From Paraphoma chrysanthemicola (lineage: Eukaryota; Ascomycota; Dothideomycetes; Pleosporales; Phaeosphaeriaceae), in contig JAGMWG010000003.1 of NCBI GenBank assembly GCA_020744225.1, positions 1,550,001-1,614,000 on the forward strand: a DNA stretch of 64,000 bases. The letters are read 5' to 3'. The position numbers and the translations under genes were made by a program. Positions 11,185 to 23,040 of the stretch are shown here, in pieces. Below the pieces are notes generated by a model. That model ran no database searches and was not told the DNA's origin. It saw only the letters and a list, made by a program, of their open reading frames with translations. Numbering within the stretch: position 1 is the first letter of the stretch; every line of letters begins with the position of its first letter.

Positions 11185-11774
11185 GATGCTAATGTATGAT
11201 TGTTAAATTTTCGTAAGCGATCTCGAAGTTTATAACACCGAACGATTTCGTGTTGCTGCTGCTAGACTTGATGCTTCTTACCAAAGGGCTAGTTTGTAAG
11301 CGCGGAATTGAGGAACGTCGAATGTCATCTGCAGATGAACTCTGTCTCGGACTGCGACACGCGGATTGCGCGATCTCACATGATGATCTCCAGCCAGTCA
11401 GGACGTCATAGCCTTTCGAGAATGCTTTGTTTCGCTTAATTGCTGTCTGGTACCTGCATATCGTGCGGTATGATACCGGGACTAAGAAGCAAGTATGGGT
11501 AGGACCACTGGCAAGTAAACGCTCTGCAGCTCTTTGATTTAGTCAAGACGGATACACAATTCCCGAGCTTGTCACACTGCAACATGACTCTTTGTGGACA
11601 GATAAGGGAGATTGTGGGAAGTCTTATCGAGACTGGAAGTGCTTCATGGTCGCTGCGCACGGCCTCTCGAGGGGTAAATTGAGTCACCCCGCCATGAGTC
11701 TATAATTTGGTGAACATCTCACGACAATTCCGCAAACACAGTCACACCTTCAATCCACCTCAATTGCAACCGTC
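11185..11774. other. Divergent promoter region, DOPA-dioxygenase-like / AsnRS
   Basis: 590 bp between two divergent start codons. A weak ORF (11436-11687, -) shows nothing recognisable. No other feature supported. Confidence 0.5.
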
Positions 11775-13555
11775 ATGGCGGAAGCTACATACTTCATCGA
11801 CGAAGACGTCGGCCACGACACTTCAGAACAGACCGGCGACGAATCCTTGCCGTACAAGTCTCTCGGATATGCCCTCCTCACTCATGGCGAGGCTGCAAAG
11901 TACAAGACGCGAAAGAGTGTCACCGGTGAGGTCGCAGAAGGCGCAGACCCGTCGTCAAGATTAGAGTGGAAAGAAGCGACAAAATCAGCGCTGAAGAAGG
12001 CAGTCAACTTCGCAAAGGCGCAGAAGAAGAAGGCGGGCAAAGAGGAGGAACAGCTTGCGCTGCGCATGAAGGAGGAGGCCGCCCGCAACATTGTGCTCGA
12101 TGAGGCGAAGAAGATCGTCTTGGAGGAAGACAAGAGCCTGGACACGCCCGTCAAGATCAAGCTCGACGACACAGACGCAAAGAAGATCACGCTCGGCGAC
12201 GGCAAGGACAAGAAGGGCACGCGGGTGCGCGTCTTTGGCAGGGTGCATCGCGAGCGCAGACAAAAGGATGTCATGTTCATCACATTAAGAGACGGCTACG
12301 GCTACATGCAGGTCATCTTGACTGGCAAGCTTGCAAAGACGTACGACGCCCTGACACTGACCCGCGAGACGAGCGTGGAGATACTCGGCGAGCTGAGGGA
12401 GGTCCCAGCTGGCGCACACGCTCCGAACGACCGCGAGCTGCACGCAGACTATTACAAGATCCACGACGGCTGGAAGGCTGCTGGCGGCGACGATGCCATC
12501 ACCAACAGGGTGTCCAAGGACACTGAGCACGCGACACTGCTGGATCTGCGCCACCTCACACTCCGAGGCGAGACTGCCTCCAAGGTCATGATTGTGCGCG
12601 ACGCCGTCGAGTTTGCATTCAACCAGGTGTACAAGGAGCTCCGGCTTCGCAAGGTCAGCCCGCCAGCGCTGGTGCAGACCCAGGTCGAGGGCGGCGCGAC
12701 ACTGTTCAAATTTGGCTACTACAACGAAGAAGCCTACCTCACGCAGTCGTCCCAGCTCTACCTCGAGACCTGCCTGCCATCGATGGGCGACGTGTACTGC
12801 ATCGAGAAGTCATTCCGTGCCGAAAAGTCGCTCACCCGCCGCCATCTCGCAGAGTACACGCACATCGAAGCCGAGCTCGACTACATCAACTTTGACGACC
12901 TGCTCACCCATCTCGAAGAAGTCATGTGCCGCGTCCTCGAAGTCACAATGTCCGATCCCGTCATCAAGCAATACGTCACAGACCTCAACCCAGAGTTTGC
13001 CATGCCCGAGCGGCCTTTCATGCGCATGAAGTACCAGGAAGCCATCGACTGGCTTGTCGAGCACAACATCCCCAATGAGGACGGTGAGCCACACAAGTTC
13101 GGCGACGACATTGCGGAGGCAGCGGAGCGGAGAATGACAGACATCATCAACCGCCCCATCTTCCTGACCCATTTCCCGACTGCAATCAAGGCATTCTACA
13201 TGCTCAAGGATAAGGAGGACCCACGCGTGACGGAGAGCGTCGACTGCCTGATGCCCGGTGTCGGAGAGATTGTGGGCGGAAGCATGAGAATGGACAACTT
13301 TGACGAGCTGATGGGCGCGTTTGCGAGGGAGCAGATTGATCCAGCGGCGTACTACTGGTACACTGATCAGAGGAAGTAAGTCAACCCACCTTTCAGCGGA
13401 AGAAAGACATGTACTCACAAATGCACAGGTATGGCTCGTCCCCCCACGGCGGCTACGGCCTCGGTCTCGAGCGCTTCCTCGCCTGGCTGTGCAAGCAACA
13501 CACCGTCCGTGACTGCTGCCTGTATCCGCGCTACTTTGGCCGCTGCAAGCCTTGA
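11775..13555 (+). CDS. DED81: Asparaginyl-tRNA synthetase, cytoplasmic
   Basis: Charges tRNA-Asn for cytosolic translation. Exon 1 runs 11775-13375, a 53-nt intron follows, and exon 2 is 13429-13555; together 575 residues, typical for fungal cytosolic AsnRS. Features in order: lysine-rich helical extension (residues 50-130), OB-fold anticodon-binding domain (about 140-250, VRVFGRVHRERRQKDVMFITL), class II motif 2 (FRAEKSLTRRHLAEYTHIEAE) and motif 3 completed by exon 2 (HGGYGLGLERFLAWL). The exon 2 splice is certain because motif 3 lies across and beyond the junction. No mitochondrial presequence. Confidence 0.95.
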
Positions 13556-14763
13556 ACACCGCTCTCCATCATTTCACCAAGCTTCTCAAAGACGCGCTTT
13601 CTCGCTGCATGCGAGAATAGATAGGTGCGGCCATGTGTCACACATCCACCATTTGCCTTTGCTTTGCTTTGCCAGCAAACCAAGCTTCATGTCGCACTAA
13701 GCCCAACGATAGACGAATCATACCCAATCATATCACCAGACTGTGTTTCCCTGCAAATCATGTGCACACCGCATCGGGATCCTGTTGGATGGTCGTCTCT
13801 TTTTGCTTCACTTGTATTGTTGTTCTCGAGGCCGTGCTGAGGTTGTTAAACTGCGTACCCCTGCTAAATCGGGAATGTGTGCGCGACGTGTCAGACGGAC
13901 GCGTGAGCCTCGTTGGGCAACAACATCATGCTTGCCCAGATGCGGACAATGCGAACGGATCTGCAGTGCTGTCGTCAACATCGCTGTAGAGCTCTCGTAA
14001 GCTCTCCTTTGGTTAGCAGCTGCTCCATCATACACAATGGTGTGAATATGGAATGGGAACCCCGTGATGCAGTCCACTAATTCTGTCCTCATACTCCTAT
14101 CAATGCCTACATATCTGCAAGATATCCCTCTGAATGCGCCTTCGCATCGCCCAGTCCTGTCCAGCTCAAGTATGCTACTATGCAAAGGAAAACGGCGACA
14201 CAGCCAAAGCGCTGGTCGCAGGTTACAGACAGTCCAGGCCAATCAAACAGCTCCGCGCCGAGAGCCAACGAGCTGAAAATGTACAAAATGGTCGATTGCA
14301 AAACTCCTCGCTATGCATGGTGGGTACGGGTGCAGTGCTCCGCGAAAGGTTTGCGGAAGCTGCAATAAAGTGCTGTTTAACCAAGGAAATCGCGATCGTG
14401 TACAGAATCCCGCGAGCGGTAGAGAAAGTCTGTCGCTAGGAGAATACATGGGGTGCTTTTGGGGTGATTGGGAATTATTGGCGGAGATCACGCGGTTGGC
14501 GGGAATCCGCCGCGCGTTCGTGTAGCGGACAAGTGTCTCACTTGGTTTGGTGTGGGAGCTGAACTCGCTCAGCCAGCCCCCTCGATTCTACACACATCGC
14601 TCAACATGCAAGTATCGAAGGAGCCGTTTCCGACAGCGTATATCGGAAAGTATCTTAACCTGCTGCATGATGAAGTTTCGATGGTCCAGACGCAGAGCTA
14701 GGCTCGCGGTGGCGTCGCCAGTGTCGGGGCTAAAAGCTCGGGTCAGAGTCGGTTGAAGATCGC
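13556..14763. other. Intergenic, 1.2 kb, no gene seen
   Basis: Convergent 3' regions of AsnRS and the PHD protein. Several ORFs of 60-145 codons overlap each other on both strands, none with a domain, signal or convincing splice pattern. No tRNA arm structure was found by eye. Confidence 0.45.
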
Positions 14764-17700
14764 TCATCCTTGCAAGCGGCGTGCAATGAGCTCCTGGAGT
14801 TTCAACAGCTCTGCGCGCTCGTCTGACGATGCTGGCGGAGGAGGTGCAGAGTCCAGTGCGGTGGTGACATCGTTGTTGGCTTCGGCCTGTTTCACGGGGT
14901 TAGCGCCGGTGATCGAAACAATGCAAGTGGGGCACAGGGAGAAGTCTTACAGTGACCCTGAGGAGGAGCACATCGAGTTTGCCTGCGCTCAAACCAATGT
15001 CCTGCTCTTTGCCAGCCAAGCGTGCGAGGTTCAGTGCTGCCTGTTGTTGTATGACAGGGCGTGCTGTGAAATCCTGCATGAATGCCTTTTGCCGGGCAGC
15101 AGACTTTGCAGTCTTGAGAGCAGCAAAGTCCTTCTGAACACGGCCGCTGTGACACGTTAGTACTGCTGTGATGACTTGATGAGATGAGCGCACGTACCTC
15201 TTGACCTTGCTGACGAAGTCGAGGATGACTCCCCTCTCGGGTACGCGGAACACCTTGGAGTTGAGGTCCTTGGGATCGTCTGGGCCGAAGACATAATTGC
15301 CCTCACCGTCAGTGTCGTCGTCAGTATCGTTAATGATGTCGATGAGACCGTTGTTGCGCATGCCGCGCGAAAAGGTAGGCTCAATGACGTGGGCATGCTT
15401 GCGCTTCCGGATTTTGCGTGCAATGCGAGGAGCGTCGATCATGTCAACATCATCCTCGTTGAGATCGTGCTGCAAGAGAAGACCACTGCGAAGATCGTGC
15501 TCAGTGTGCCGCGGGCATCTCCATGCGTCGCGCTGAGATGCTTCAAGGCTGATGTTTGGAGGATTCGCAAGTGGCGGGTCAAGGCAGTCCAGGTGCCAAT
15601 TTGCTTGACAATAATCACACTTCAGCATCGGTCGCTTATGACCACTCGAGGCACCGCACTGCACACACAAGATGGCTTTTTGATCACCATCAAATACGCG
15701 TGTGTAGTCCGGGCGTTGGTAGCCATAACCGCTGTTCTTCGCCCTGTGTCGCGTTAGTGTCAAATCACGCGACAAGACGCGTCAGACTCACAGTGGGAAC
15801 TTCTTGACCTCCTCAAAATACGAACCGTCCGATCGCGCCGTGACGCCTTCGAACAGAGTCTGAATTTCGTGGGGCAGAGCAAACGCACGGGGGTTGGTGC
15901 GCTCGAGATTCTTGAAGAGCGGCCCAAGGCTTGGGAACGACTCGGCGGCAGACTCATCGGTCGCACCTTTCGCCTTGCACTCGTGGCAGAAGAAAGCGCC
16001 TTCAGGAACGTCAACACGCGGTGGATCACAACAGAGGAGGTGAAAAACGCGTGGACAGGTCTCGCAGCAGACAAACTCACCCGCGCCTTTGCAGGCGGAG
16101 CAGAGGTCGTCGCTCTCAGACTGTGGCGAGTTCTGGCATTCTGTTAGAGGCGAAGAAAGAACTGAAAGTGGTGGTGAAATGGGTAGTTTGAAAGGTGTGA
16201 AGCTTGTGTTGAGGAGCATTTGTGATGGGGTGATGGAAAAAAAGGTGATTGTTGTTGATGAGTTGTGTGGTGGAAGAGGAATGGTGTGGTTGGATGCTTC
16301 GGGAATTTGAGTGGGACTTACTGGGTCGTTGTCATCAGGCCCCAGCTGTCTCGAACCGCCACCACCGTTCACATAGGCTACACCAGCAATAGGTCCTGCC
16401 TCTCGGTTCTTAACCGGTCTATGCAGATAAAAGTTAGTCTTGATGTTGATTTGACGGGAGTTTCGAAAAGCGCCTGGCAAACACGTGCAAACACGTAGAG
16501 CTTGCTCAGTCGATGCCGGTATCCCTGCGCTGAAACGGGTGCTGGCGTCGTCCAACTTTGTGCGCTGCAGATGACTGGGATGGATGGAAAGTAGAATGGG
16601 GAACTTACGATCGCTTTGTCTTTGCGGCGTTGTTGTGAGTTAGTTTGATCCTTTTGTGGGCTGGCCCGCCCACCGCTGGAGTGGAAGGCCGCGTCCCTGC
16701 AGCCGACTCAGGCAGAGGGGACGAGAAGCGAAGAGGCCCATCCTCACGCAAACGCTTTGCATTGTGATGGGGGACTCGTCCGGCCCGTCTCGGCTGATCA
16801 GAGTCTACTGGCGGTCCTACAGCGATCTGAGACTCGGTCAAGGACTCTGTGTCGTTGATCTCGTCGTCGAAGCGCACATCAGAGACGGGGAAGTCCGGGT
16901 TGTACTGGTTGATGAGCTGCTGCTTCATCATGTCCTTCCGTGCTTCAAGAGCCTGCTCCTGTTCTGCGAGCTGCTCAGGCGTGGGCTGTTGCTGCTTGTG
17001 TGCATGCTTGCCAAAGAGCTTTCCTGCATTGGGCTTTGCTTTCTTTGCAGCGCGCGCAAGAGCGGCGCTCTTGATCTTCTTTGCGTGAGCTGCGGCGGCA
17101 GCACTAATCTTACCATCGGCTTGCACGGGCTCTGGAGGTCCTTTCTGTACAATCTCTTCATTGACTTCCGAAAGATCGGAATCGCTGTCACCGCCTGTCT
17201 CAGGTGTTTTGCCTGCCGGCGTTGGTGCTTTCGTCGACAGACCGCCGTCGTCTTCCATGTCACCGTTCGGCGCGAGATGGCCATTCGCGGCCGCCTTCTT
17301 CCGGGGCGACTTTGATGACATTCGCGGTGTTGACTCGCCGGAGGTATTTGCGGCCGGAATAGCCGGGGCCGTGTTGAAGGGGTGAGGTGGGGCTCCTGCG
17401 GACATTTGCTCGATGGACGCTTGCAAGGCACGATGGGCGTTGGTAGTGCCAGAAGTTAAAGGGACTGTAAGATCTTGGTCTGCCGTGTCATTGACTGCAG
17501 ATACTGAATCGTCGGGGATGACCTCGCTGCTGCCCCGTGGTGATGGCTGGTGGCTCAAACTTGCATTTCCATAAATGTCTGCGGCGCGTCGGCCAGAGTC
17601 TTCCTGCAGGCGCTTCAACTTTGCTTCATTCCTCTGCCGTTTCCGAGACTTTTTGATAAAAGCGCGGAAGATGGAATATTGCTCGTCGGTGATGCGTTCA

Positions 17701-18488
17701 TGAATGATGCTATCAATAATGTCTGCCATGGCAACGTCGTGCTTGCTCTCTTCCCATAGCTCTTTCAGCGCGATACCGATCTGCCACCGCTGTTCGCGGT
17801 TGGCCCGCAAAACAGCATCATTGACTGCGGTATGGATTCGTTGAGCAGACTCCGGGTCCTGGGGTGGCAATTGCGTGGGCTGGACAGCTTGCACGGCTGG
17901 GCTCGCTGACACGGATGCCGTCTTGCCCGTGCGGTTCTTGATGGGCGTCTTCCCTTGCACGGGTGTCCTGCCTGGCACAGGCGTCTTTCCCCTGACAGGC
18001 GTCTTCGAGATCTTGGGCTTCTTCTTCGCTTTTGTCTTGGGCTCGTAGTCGTCGTCCTCCTCTTCCTCGTGCATCGCAAAGTCGATCTGCATCTCGTCCT
18101 CCTCCTGCCGCTCCGAGTCGTCGGGCTCGAGCTCGGGCGCGGGCGTGACCTCTGGTGTGGAGCTCACCTCGTCGCCAAATGCAGCATTGCCCTTGCCGAA
18201 GACAGCATTGCGGGCCGCTGCTTCGCCCATGGCGCGCGTGCGCTGCTTCACTTTGGCTGACGGCGGGACACCGAGGGGTGCCATGGTCTCCAGGACGCCG
18301 TGTCGCGCGAAACCGTGCTCTTCGAATGAGGGCGCGAGTGTCTGAGGAGCCGGCTCAGTCCAATCGGTCATTAAGCTCTGACGCTTGCCGCCAGTTGACT
18401 CGCTTGGGGTGCCGGTGGGTGAGGCATACGGCGTGGTGCTGGAGCGGTGGTGTGGTGCAGCGCGGGCGGATTTGCGTAGGGCCGGCAT
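14764..18488 (-). CDS. Rco1-like two-PHD-finger protein (Rpd3S-type histone deacetylase subunit)
   Basis: Six exons, roughly 1,080 residues. Exon 1 (18488 to about 16608) encodes a long N-terminal region with MPALRKS, KRQSLMTDW and a conserved HGVLETMAPLG-type block, low-complexity S/T/P stretches, a helical segment and a basic patch. A donor GTAAGT joins it to SPVKNREAGPIAG, followed by PHD finger 1 (CSAC..CCETCPRVFHLLCCDPP..FCHEC) and, two introns later, PHD finger 2 (CVQC...LKCDYCQANWHLDCLDPP..WRCPRH). In yeast, Rco1 with Eaf3 recruits Rpd3S to H3K36-methylated gene bodies to suppress cryptic transcription; that role is transferred by family. The C-terminus ends in a leucine-rich helix (ELLKLQELIARRLQG). 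The N-terminal ORF alone could be taken for a separate gene, but it lacks a stop before the donor site. Confidence 0.8.
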
Positions 18489-19727
18489 GGCGACGTGAAG
18501 GAAACTGCCATTTTATAAGCGCGATGCCTCAACGACGCGGGGCGTTAATTCATACTCACCACACGCGCTACCCTAGAAATGCCTCTCTGCGCAAACAGCG
18601 CCACTTATTTGTGCCCTTTTGTTGTGCGGGTGGCTGGTGGAGGTGGATGGTTCTGAGGACGAAGCCCGAACATGTACAATTTCAAGGGATCTTAATCAGC
18701 AGCGACCTGGGTCTGTCTGAGCCACTTCGTATGGGAATTCTGCGCCACTTGTTCGTCGCAACGCGTCGGAACTGCTCGGAAAATGAACCTTTGGTTTTAT
18801 AGAGTCGCAGGATGTGTTTTGTTCATATTTCCAGACAAAGTGGTTGTGGAGTGTAAAGGAGGTGCAGTTGCTGGTCGAGATGGACGTCCGCGTCTTCCGC
18901 TGTGCCGGTGCGCTCGCCTTCACCACCTTAAAGATCCTAAATCAGCAGAGGGAGTCTGCTATTATCCTCTGATCCCGGTTTCCACTTGACCAAGATCTGT
19001 TGCAATTGCCAAATACTTAATGTGAGCTTCAATGAGCCTCGCAGAACTCAGGGGTTGATGTCATCCTTCAGTAAGACGGACAGTGGATGTGACAACGGTA
19101 TTTTTTGGCCAAAATCCCCTGTACTCCGGGACCAGTCAAGTCAATGGACAAGTCTTTCAAGCTCAATAGACAAGTCAAGAAGATCTTATTGTAGGTTGCA
19201 CAGTTTCCTCAACTACAAGGCACATCGAAACATGCCATACCTCCTAATACGACGGCAAATGACTAGATTCTTGATATTTAAGTGCTCATCAGATGTCATG
19301 AGGGGGCTTCTAATGAGAAAAGGATGAAATAAAGAATAACGATTATGCGAGGAGACGACAATGGCCACTGGGTTGCGAGATGCCCATCGAGCACAATGGA
19401 GCTTCTCCTCCCTCAACTTGGTGAATTCATGAGCCGAAGGAAAACCACGTAATATACTAGGTGGACTCAAGCGCGCATTGGTGGCCTTCGAATCATGAAA
19501 AACAACACATTGTTTCACTGCATTTGCGTGTGAATGTCCGGACACGTGTTCATTTTTCAGGCTACTAGAGCCGATGCTATCTGCACCTTGTCCCGACCGT
19601 GAAGACTTTTGTATCAGACAGAACTTCAAGCGGAGGCATGGCTTGTGTCAAGGCTTGACTAGCTCATGCTCATCGGCGCAACTGCATAATCCGTTTTCTC
19701 ATCTCCGGACCGTAGTGCGAAGTGCGC
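18489..19727. other. Intergenic, 1.2 kb, no gene seen
   Basis: Upstream of the PHD gene and downstream of the EBP1-like gene. Contains a small cluster of CAAGTC/GACAAGTC repeats at about 19135-19190. ORFs up to 215 codons are overlapping and featureless. Confidence 0.45.
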
Positions 19728-21235
19728 CTACTCCTCATCGCTCCCCTCTTCCTCCTCGGCGTCGGCACCTCCCGCGGCAGCCTTCTTCGCGGGCTTCTTC
19801 TTCTTCTTCTTGTTCTTCTTGGTCGATGTCTTGCCAATGGGCTGCTCGAGAATCTTCAGGATCTCCTCATCCTCAATTTTCTTGTCGGACTTGTACTTCT
19901 CCAGGTCTAGGGCAGGGGGCTGTGCCAGACGTTGCATGCCATTTTTGGTGATTGCTGAGTATTGTTAGCATTGGAATTGCTAGAAGTGATTATAGCTCTC
20001 CGCAACATCCCGAGCCACAAGGTCAAGGGGGAGCACATACCAACAGTGGAGAACAGCCTTGCGACGGGTTTGCTGTCCTTGTCGACAACAACCTCGTACT
20101 GGCGGAGCACACCGCTTCGGACACACTCAACAACACCAACTTTGCCGGTCTTCTCGTCCTCGAGTTGTCGCAGACTGAAGGGGAAGGTGCCAAACTTCTT
20201 CACAACTTCCGACAGAAGCGCTCGCGAAGTGGGACGCTTAAGCGCGTACTTCGTCTCTGTACGTCGGTGGAGAGTTGTTCTGTTGCCGTTGGTCTTCACC
20301 TTCCCTGATCCCAGACTTACGCCCATCTCAACACCCCAAACTTCACCAACTTCCGGCAGGCCCTCGCCCTTGACACCCTCGCCTGGCGCAAGAATGATCT
20401 TCTTCTTCGCCTCGATCTCGTTGTGGTCGAAGAGCCAGATGGTCGTACTCTCGACCAGGTTGCACTCGTATGCCTTGGTGACCTTCTCGAGCATCTGGGT
20501 GATCTGGGTTTGTGTGTATGCCTTCTTTGCAGACGCCTTCTTTTGCTCCTCCTCATCGCCTTGCACAACCAAGCCTGGCGGAACCATCAGCCTTAGCAGG
20601 AGCTCGTTCGCGTAGTATGTAGCCAGAATCAGGTCCGCCTCGCGTCCAGTGACCTCGCCATCATTACCAACAATGACATTGTCGCACACGATTGTGCAGA
20701 ACCCGTCAATCTGAGCGCCTAGCTGGATCTTAACTACCTCTCCCTCCTTGAGCGTAGCGGCGGCTTCCTCGGTATCGCTCTTTAGCGGGGTGTAGGGGGT
20801 GACATAAGAGCTCGGGGAGATGGTCGTGCAGTGTCCAATGCCTTTGAGCACTTTCTTGCCCTTGTAGACCTTGCCAACTTCCTCGGCTAGAAGCTGATCG
20901 CCACGCTCGCAGAGCTCGACGATGCTAGCGTCTGCCTTGATCCATCCTGCAACCCAGTCAGTCCAGGTCGCCCACAGTCGCGGGCAGTGAGAGGAGGTGA
21001 GACGCACCAGAGACTTCCTTGAGGACTTTTTGGGAGATTTCGGCGGCGACCTTGTACTTTGTCAAGGTGTCCGGGTTTCCGAGCGAGTAATCTGTCGACC
21101 GCAATTAGCACTTGTGACTGGGTTTACATGTTGCGCCCACTTGGGCTCGCATGAAGGGAGGGGAAGGGAGGGTGAGGGAGCTGCATGAGAGGTATGAGAA
21201 GCTTCCTACATACCTGTTGCTGCTTCTTCGGCCAT
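19728..21235 (-). CDS. EBP1/PA2G4-like protein (inactive methionine aminopeptidase fold)
   Basis: Member of the proliferation-associated 2G4 / Ebp1 family (fission yeast Cdb4), ribosome- and nucleic-acid-associated proteins with the methionine aminopeptidase pita-bread fold but no peptidase activity. The tiny first exon encodes MAEEAAT and is joined to DYSLGNPDTLTKYKVAAEISQKVLKEVSG and WIKADASIVELCERGD. Family blocks follow: ISPSSYVTPYTPL, KIQLGAQIDGF, HNEIEAKKKIILAPGEG and the basic tail with a lysine run (KKNKKKKKKPAKK) ending in an acidic EEEEGSDEE. About 395 residues. The expected metal ligands of true aminopeptidases are not conserved, as in the family. Confidence 0.87.
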
Positions 21236-21625
21236 GATGAAAGTGTTTGAGAGAGCGAAAGACCGAGTTGGAAGCTGGATCAAGGTGGCGTGTCGAGGTT
21301 GCACCTGTTGTTTTGAGATTCGTGCCCCACTGAGGGGTCTAAGCGAGCACTGTGACGCTGCGTGTCTGCTCGGCGACTGCTGGAAACAGCAATTGTGAGT
21401 TCGGGCCGGTCCAATTAGAAGACTTGGCCTGTGACGTAGTGGAAAACGGGTGCTCCCAACATGCAAGACCGATCTGAATGCCGTCAAGCAATAGCTGATG
21501 TCCACTGGAAACGACTCTTGAACACATTGACATAGCCATGCTATGATGCTTGAGATTCTGCCAGGTTTTGATATGTACTCCAGTCTGTGGGTGTCCTCAA
21601 AGACGTCTCTCTCCGAACATTCTTC
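21236..21625. other. Intergenic between EBP1-like and EEP genes
   Basis: 390 bp, promoter of the EBP1-like gene and 3' end of the nuclease-fold gene. Nothing further seen. Confidence 0.5.
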
Positions 21626-22516
21626 TCAAATGTTGACTACACCATCAACAACCACCGCCCTGTGGTCACTATTATAGACTTCGTCATCAAACCTGTTCGC
21701 CAGTACACTGTACCCTTGCACATCCCAATCCCCCTTGCCTCTTGGTCCCACAAACACAAAGTCAATCACATCCTTCTCGTTCGCAAAGTCTGTGAAGGTG
21801 TACTCGTCTCCATACTTCCATGCCGCCAGAGTCTTCGCATCCTGCAGCGGCGACGAGTTCGCATTCAGGAGTTGGTACGCTTCGCCTGATGTCTCGCTGT
21901 TGAGATCCCCAGCAAGGAAGAACGGTGCTTTCGACGTGGAATTGGTAGCTTCAGACTCGATGATTTTGAGAACAATCCTTGCGCTTTCTCGTCGTGATAC
22001 GTCTCCTGCGTTGTCGAAATGTGTGCATAGTCCGAGCACTCGCTTCTTGCTCTGAACATGCTTGAAGTGCCCTACGGTCACGATTCGAACACTACCAGCG
22101 TCCCAGCCCTTTTTGCCCACCGTGCCGTCCTCGTTCAACCAAACTGTGCGCCAGGATTCGACTTCCCAGACAGCCTTGCGGAAGATAATGGGGCTGTACT
22201 CGCCCTTCTCCTTCCCATCATCGCGTCCTACGCCAACGTACGTGAATTCTGACCCGAGACCGGACATGATGTCGACAAGTTGATTGTGCAGCACTTCTTG
22301 CAGGCAGATGAAAGCCTCGCGATTGTGCAATGTATTGTACCTAAGCTCGTTGACAATGAGGGGCTTTCTAACAGCCCATACCTTTTCGCCTTTTGAAGGA
22401 GGATCGGCTGCATAGCGGATGTTATGCGTGAGGAGGCGGACCGGAAGGGCGGCGTGCGAGTGCATGATGAGCGTTGCGAGGGAGAAGAGGAGGAAAGGAC
22501 GCGCCTGAAGCAGCAT
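21626..22516 (-). CDS. Secreted endonuclease/exonuclease/phosphatase-family protein
   Basis: Single-exon protein of 296 residues. The start at 22516 gives a clear signal peptide (MLLQARPFLLFSLATLIMHSHA); an in-frame upstream ATG at 22603 would bury it. Metal-dependent EEP-fold motifs are in order: LLTHNIRYA, FICLQEVLHNQ (catalytic Glu), a Y.P.IIF strand, GLCTHFDNAG, LAGDLNSE (Asp/Asn) and the final NSDHRAVV (Asp-His). Fungal relatives are usually labelled endonuclease/exonuclease/phosphatase and may act on nucleic acid or phosphoesters outside the cell; the substrate cannot be read from the sequence. All catalytic residues appear intact. Confidence 0.85.
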   Translation of the reverse strand: MLLQARPFLLFSLATLIMHSHAALPVRLLTHNIRYAADPPSKGEKVWAVRKPLIVNELRYNTLHNREAFICLQEVLHNQLVDIMSGLGSEFTYVGVGRDDGKEKGEYSPIIFRKAVWEVESWRTVWLNEDGTVGKKGWDAGSVRIVTVGHFKHVQSKKRVLGLCTHFDNAGDVSRRESARIVLKIIESEATNSTSKAPFFLAGDLNSETSGEAYQLLNANSSPLQDAKTLAAWKYGDEYTFTDFANEKDVIDFVFVGPRGKGDWDVQGYSVLANRFDDEVYNSDHRAVVVDGVVNI

Positions 22517-23040
22517 CTTGATGACTGCACTCCCCAACATCAAAAGCCGAGCACGTGATTGTGCTGATTTAATGAGGACGTCCGAAGTCACTGTGCACAG
22601 CAAGGTTGGCTCACTGTAAACCGGTGATCAGTGGCGATGCGCTCTGCAGGATGCTCTTTGGTACCAGCAGAGGGTGACGTTTGGTTGGCAGGACGCAATG
22701 TGCGCACCTAAAAAGATGGATAGAATACTATTGCTTTACACCTCCGCTGTTGTTTCCAGCTTCTACTTATACGCGAAAGTTGAACAGAGCACCGGATAGC
22801 AGTTCAGTCGTTCAATGCTGCTGTTGTGCTGTTGATCCAACGAAAACTGGCAAGCGTTCTTCATACCCAAAATGCAACCGACGAATGAGAACGCCGGTGT
22901 TCCGGCACGTTGACCTAGCGCTCTGAAAGTGACATGCTATTTTATACAAGGGAGGCTTAATGAGCTTCCGAATATGCGCTGGCGTATATGAAAAGGCCCA
23001 CTTAGAATGGCTTGAAATAAGGGATCTTCTTCGTTGCCGA
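22517..23040. other. Intergenic between EEP gene and SNF5
   Basis: 524 bp, 5' region of the EEP gene and 3' region of SNF5. No gene seen. Confidence 0.5.

Noticed and set aside
12810..13559. 249-codon minus-strand frame
   Set aside because: Antisense to the AsnRS catalytic domain, which is unmistakable on the plus strand.
13808..14242. 144-codon minus-strand frame in the AsnRS/PHD gap
   Set aside because: No domain, no splice support, composition like non-coding DNA.
15788..16555. PHD-finger ORF as a separate gene starting at 16555
   Set aside because: The ATG-initiated part before VKNREAGP is not family-like, while the donor at the end of the upstream 627-codon ORF joins perfectly to SPVKNREAGPIAG.
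16656..17315. 219-codon plus-strand frame
   Set aside because: Antisense to the long first exon of the PHD protein.
22075..22110. tRNA T-loop-like GATTCGAAC
   Set aside because: It lies inside the coding frame of the EEP-family gene and no acceptor or anticodon stems can be formed around it.
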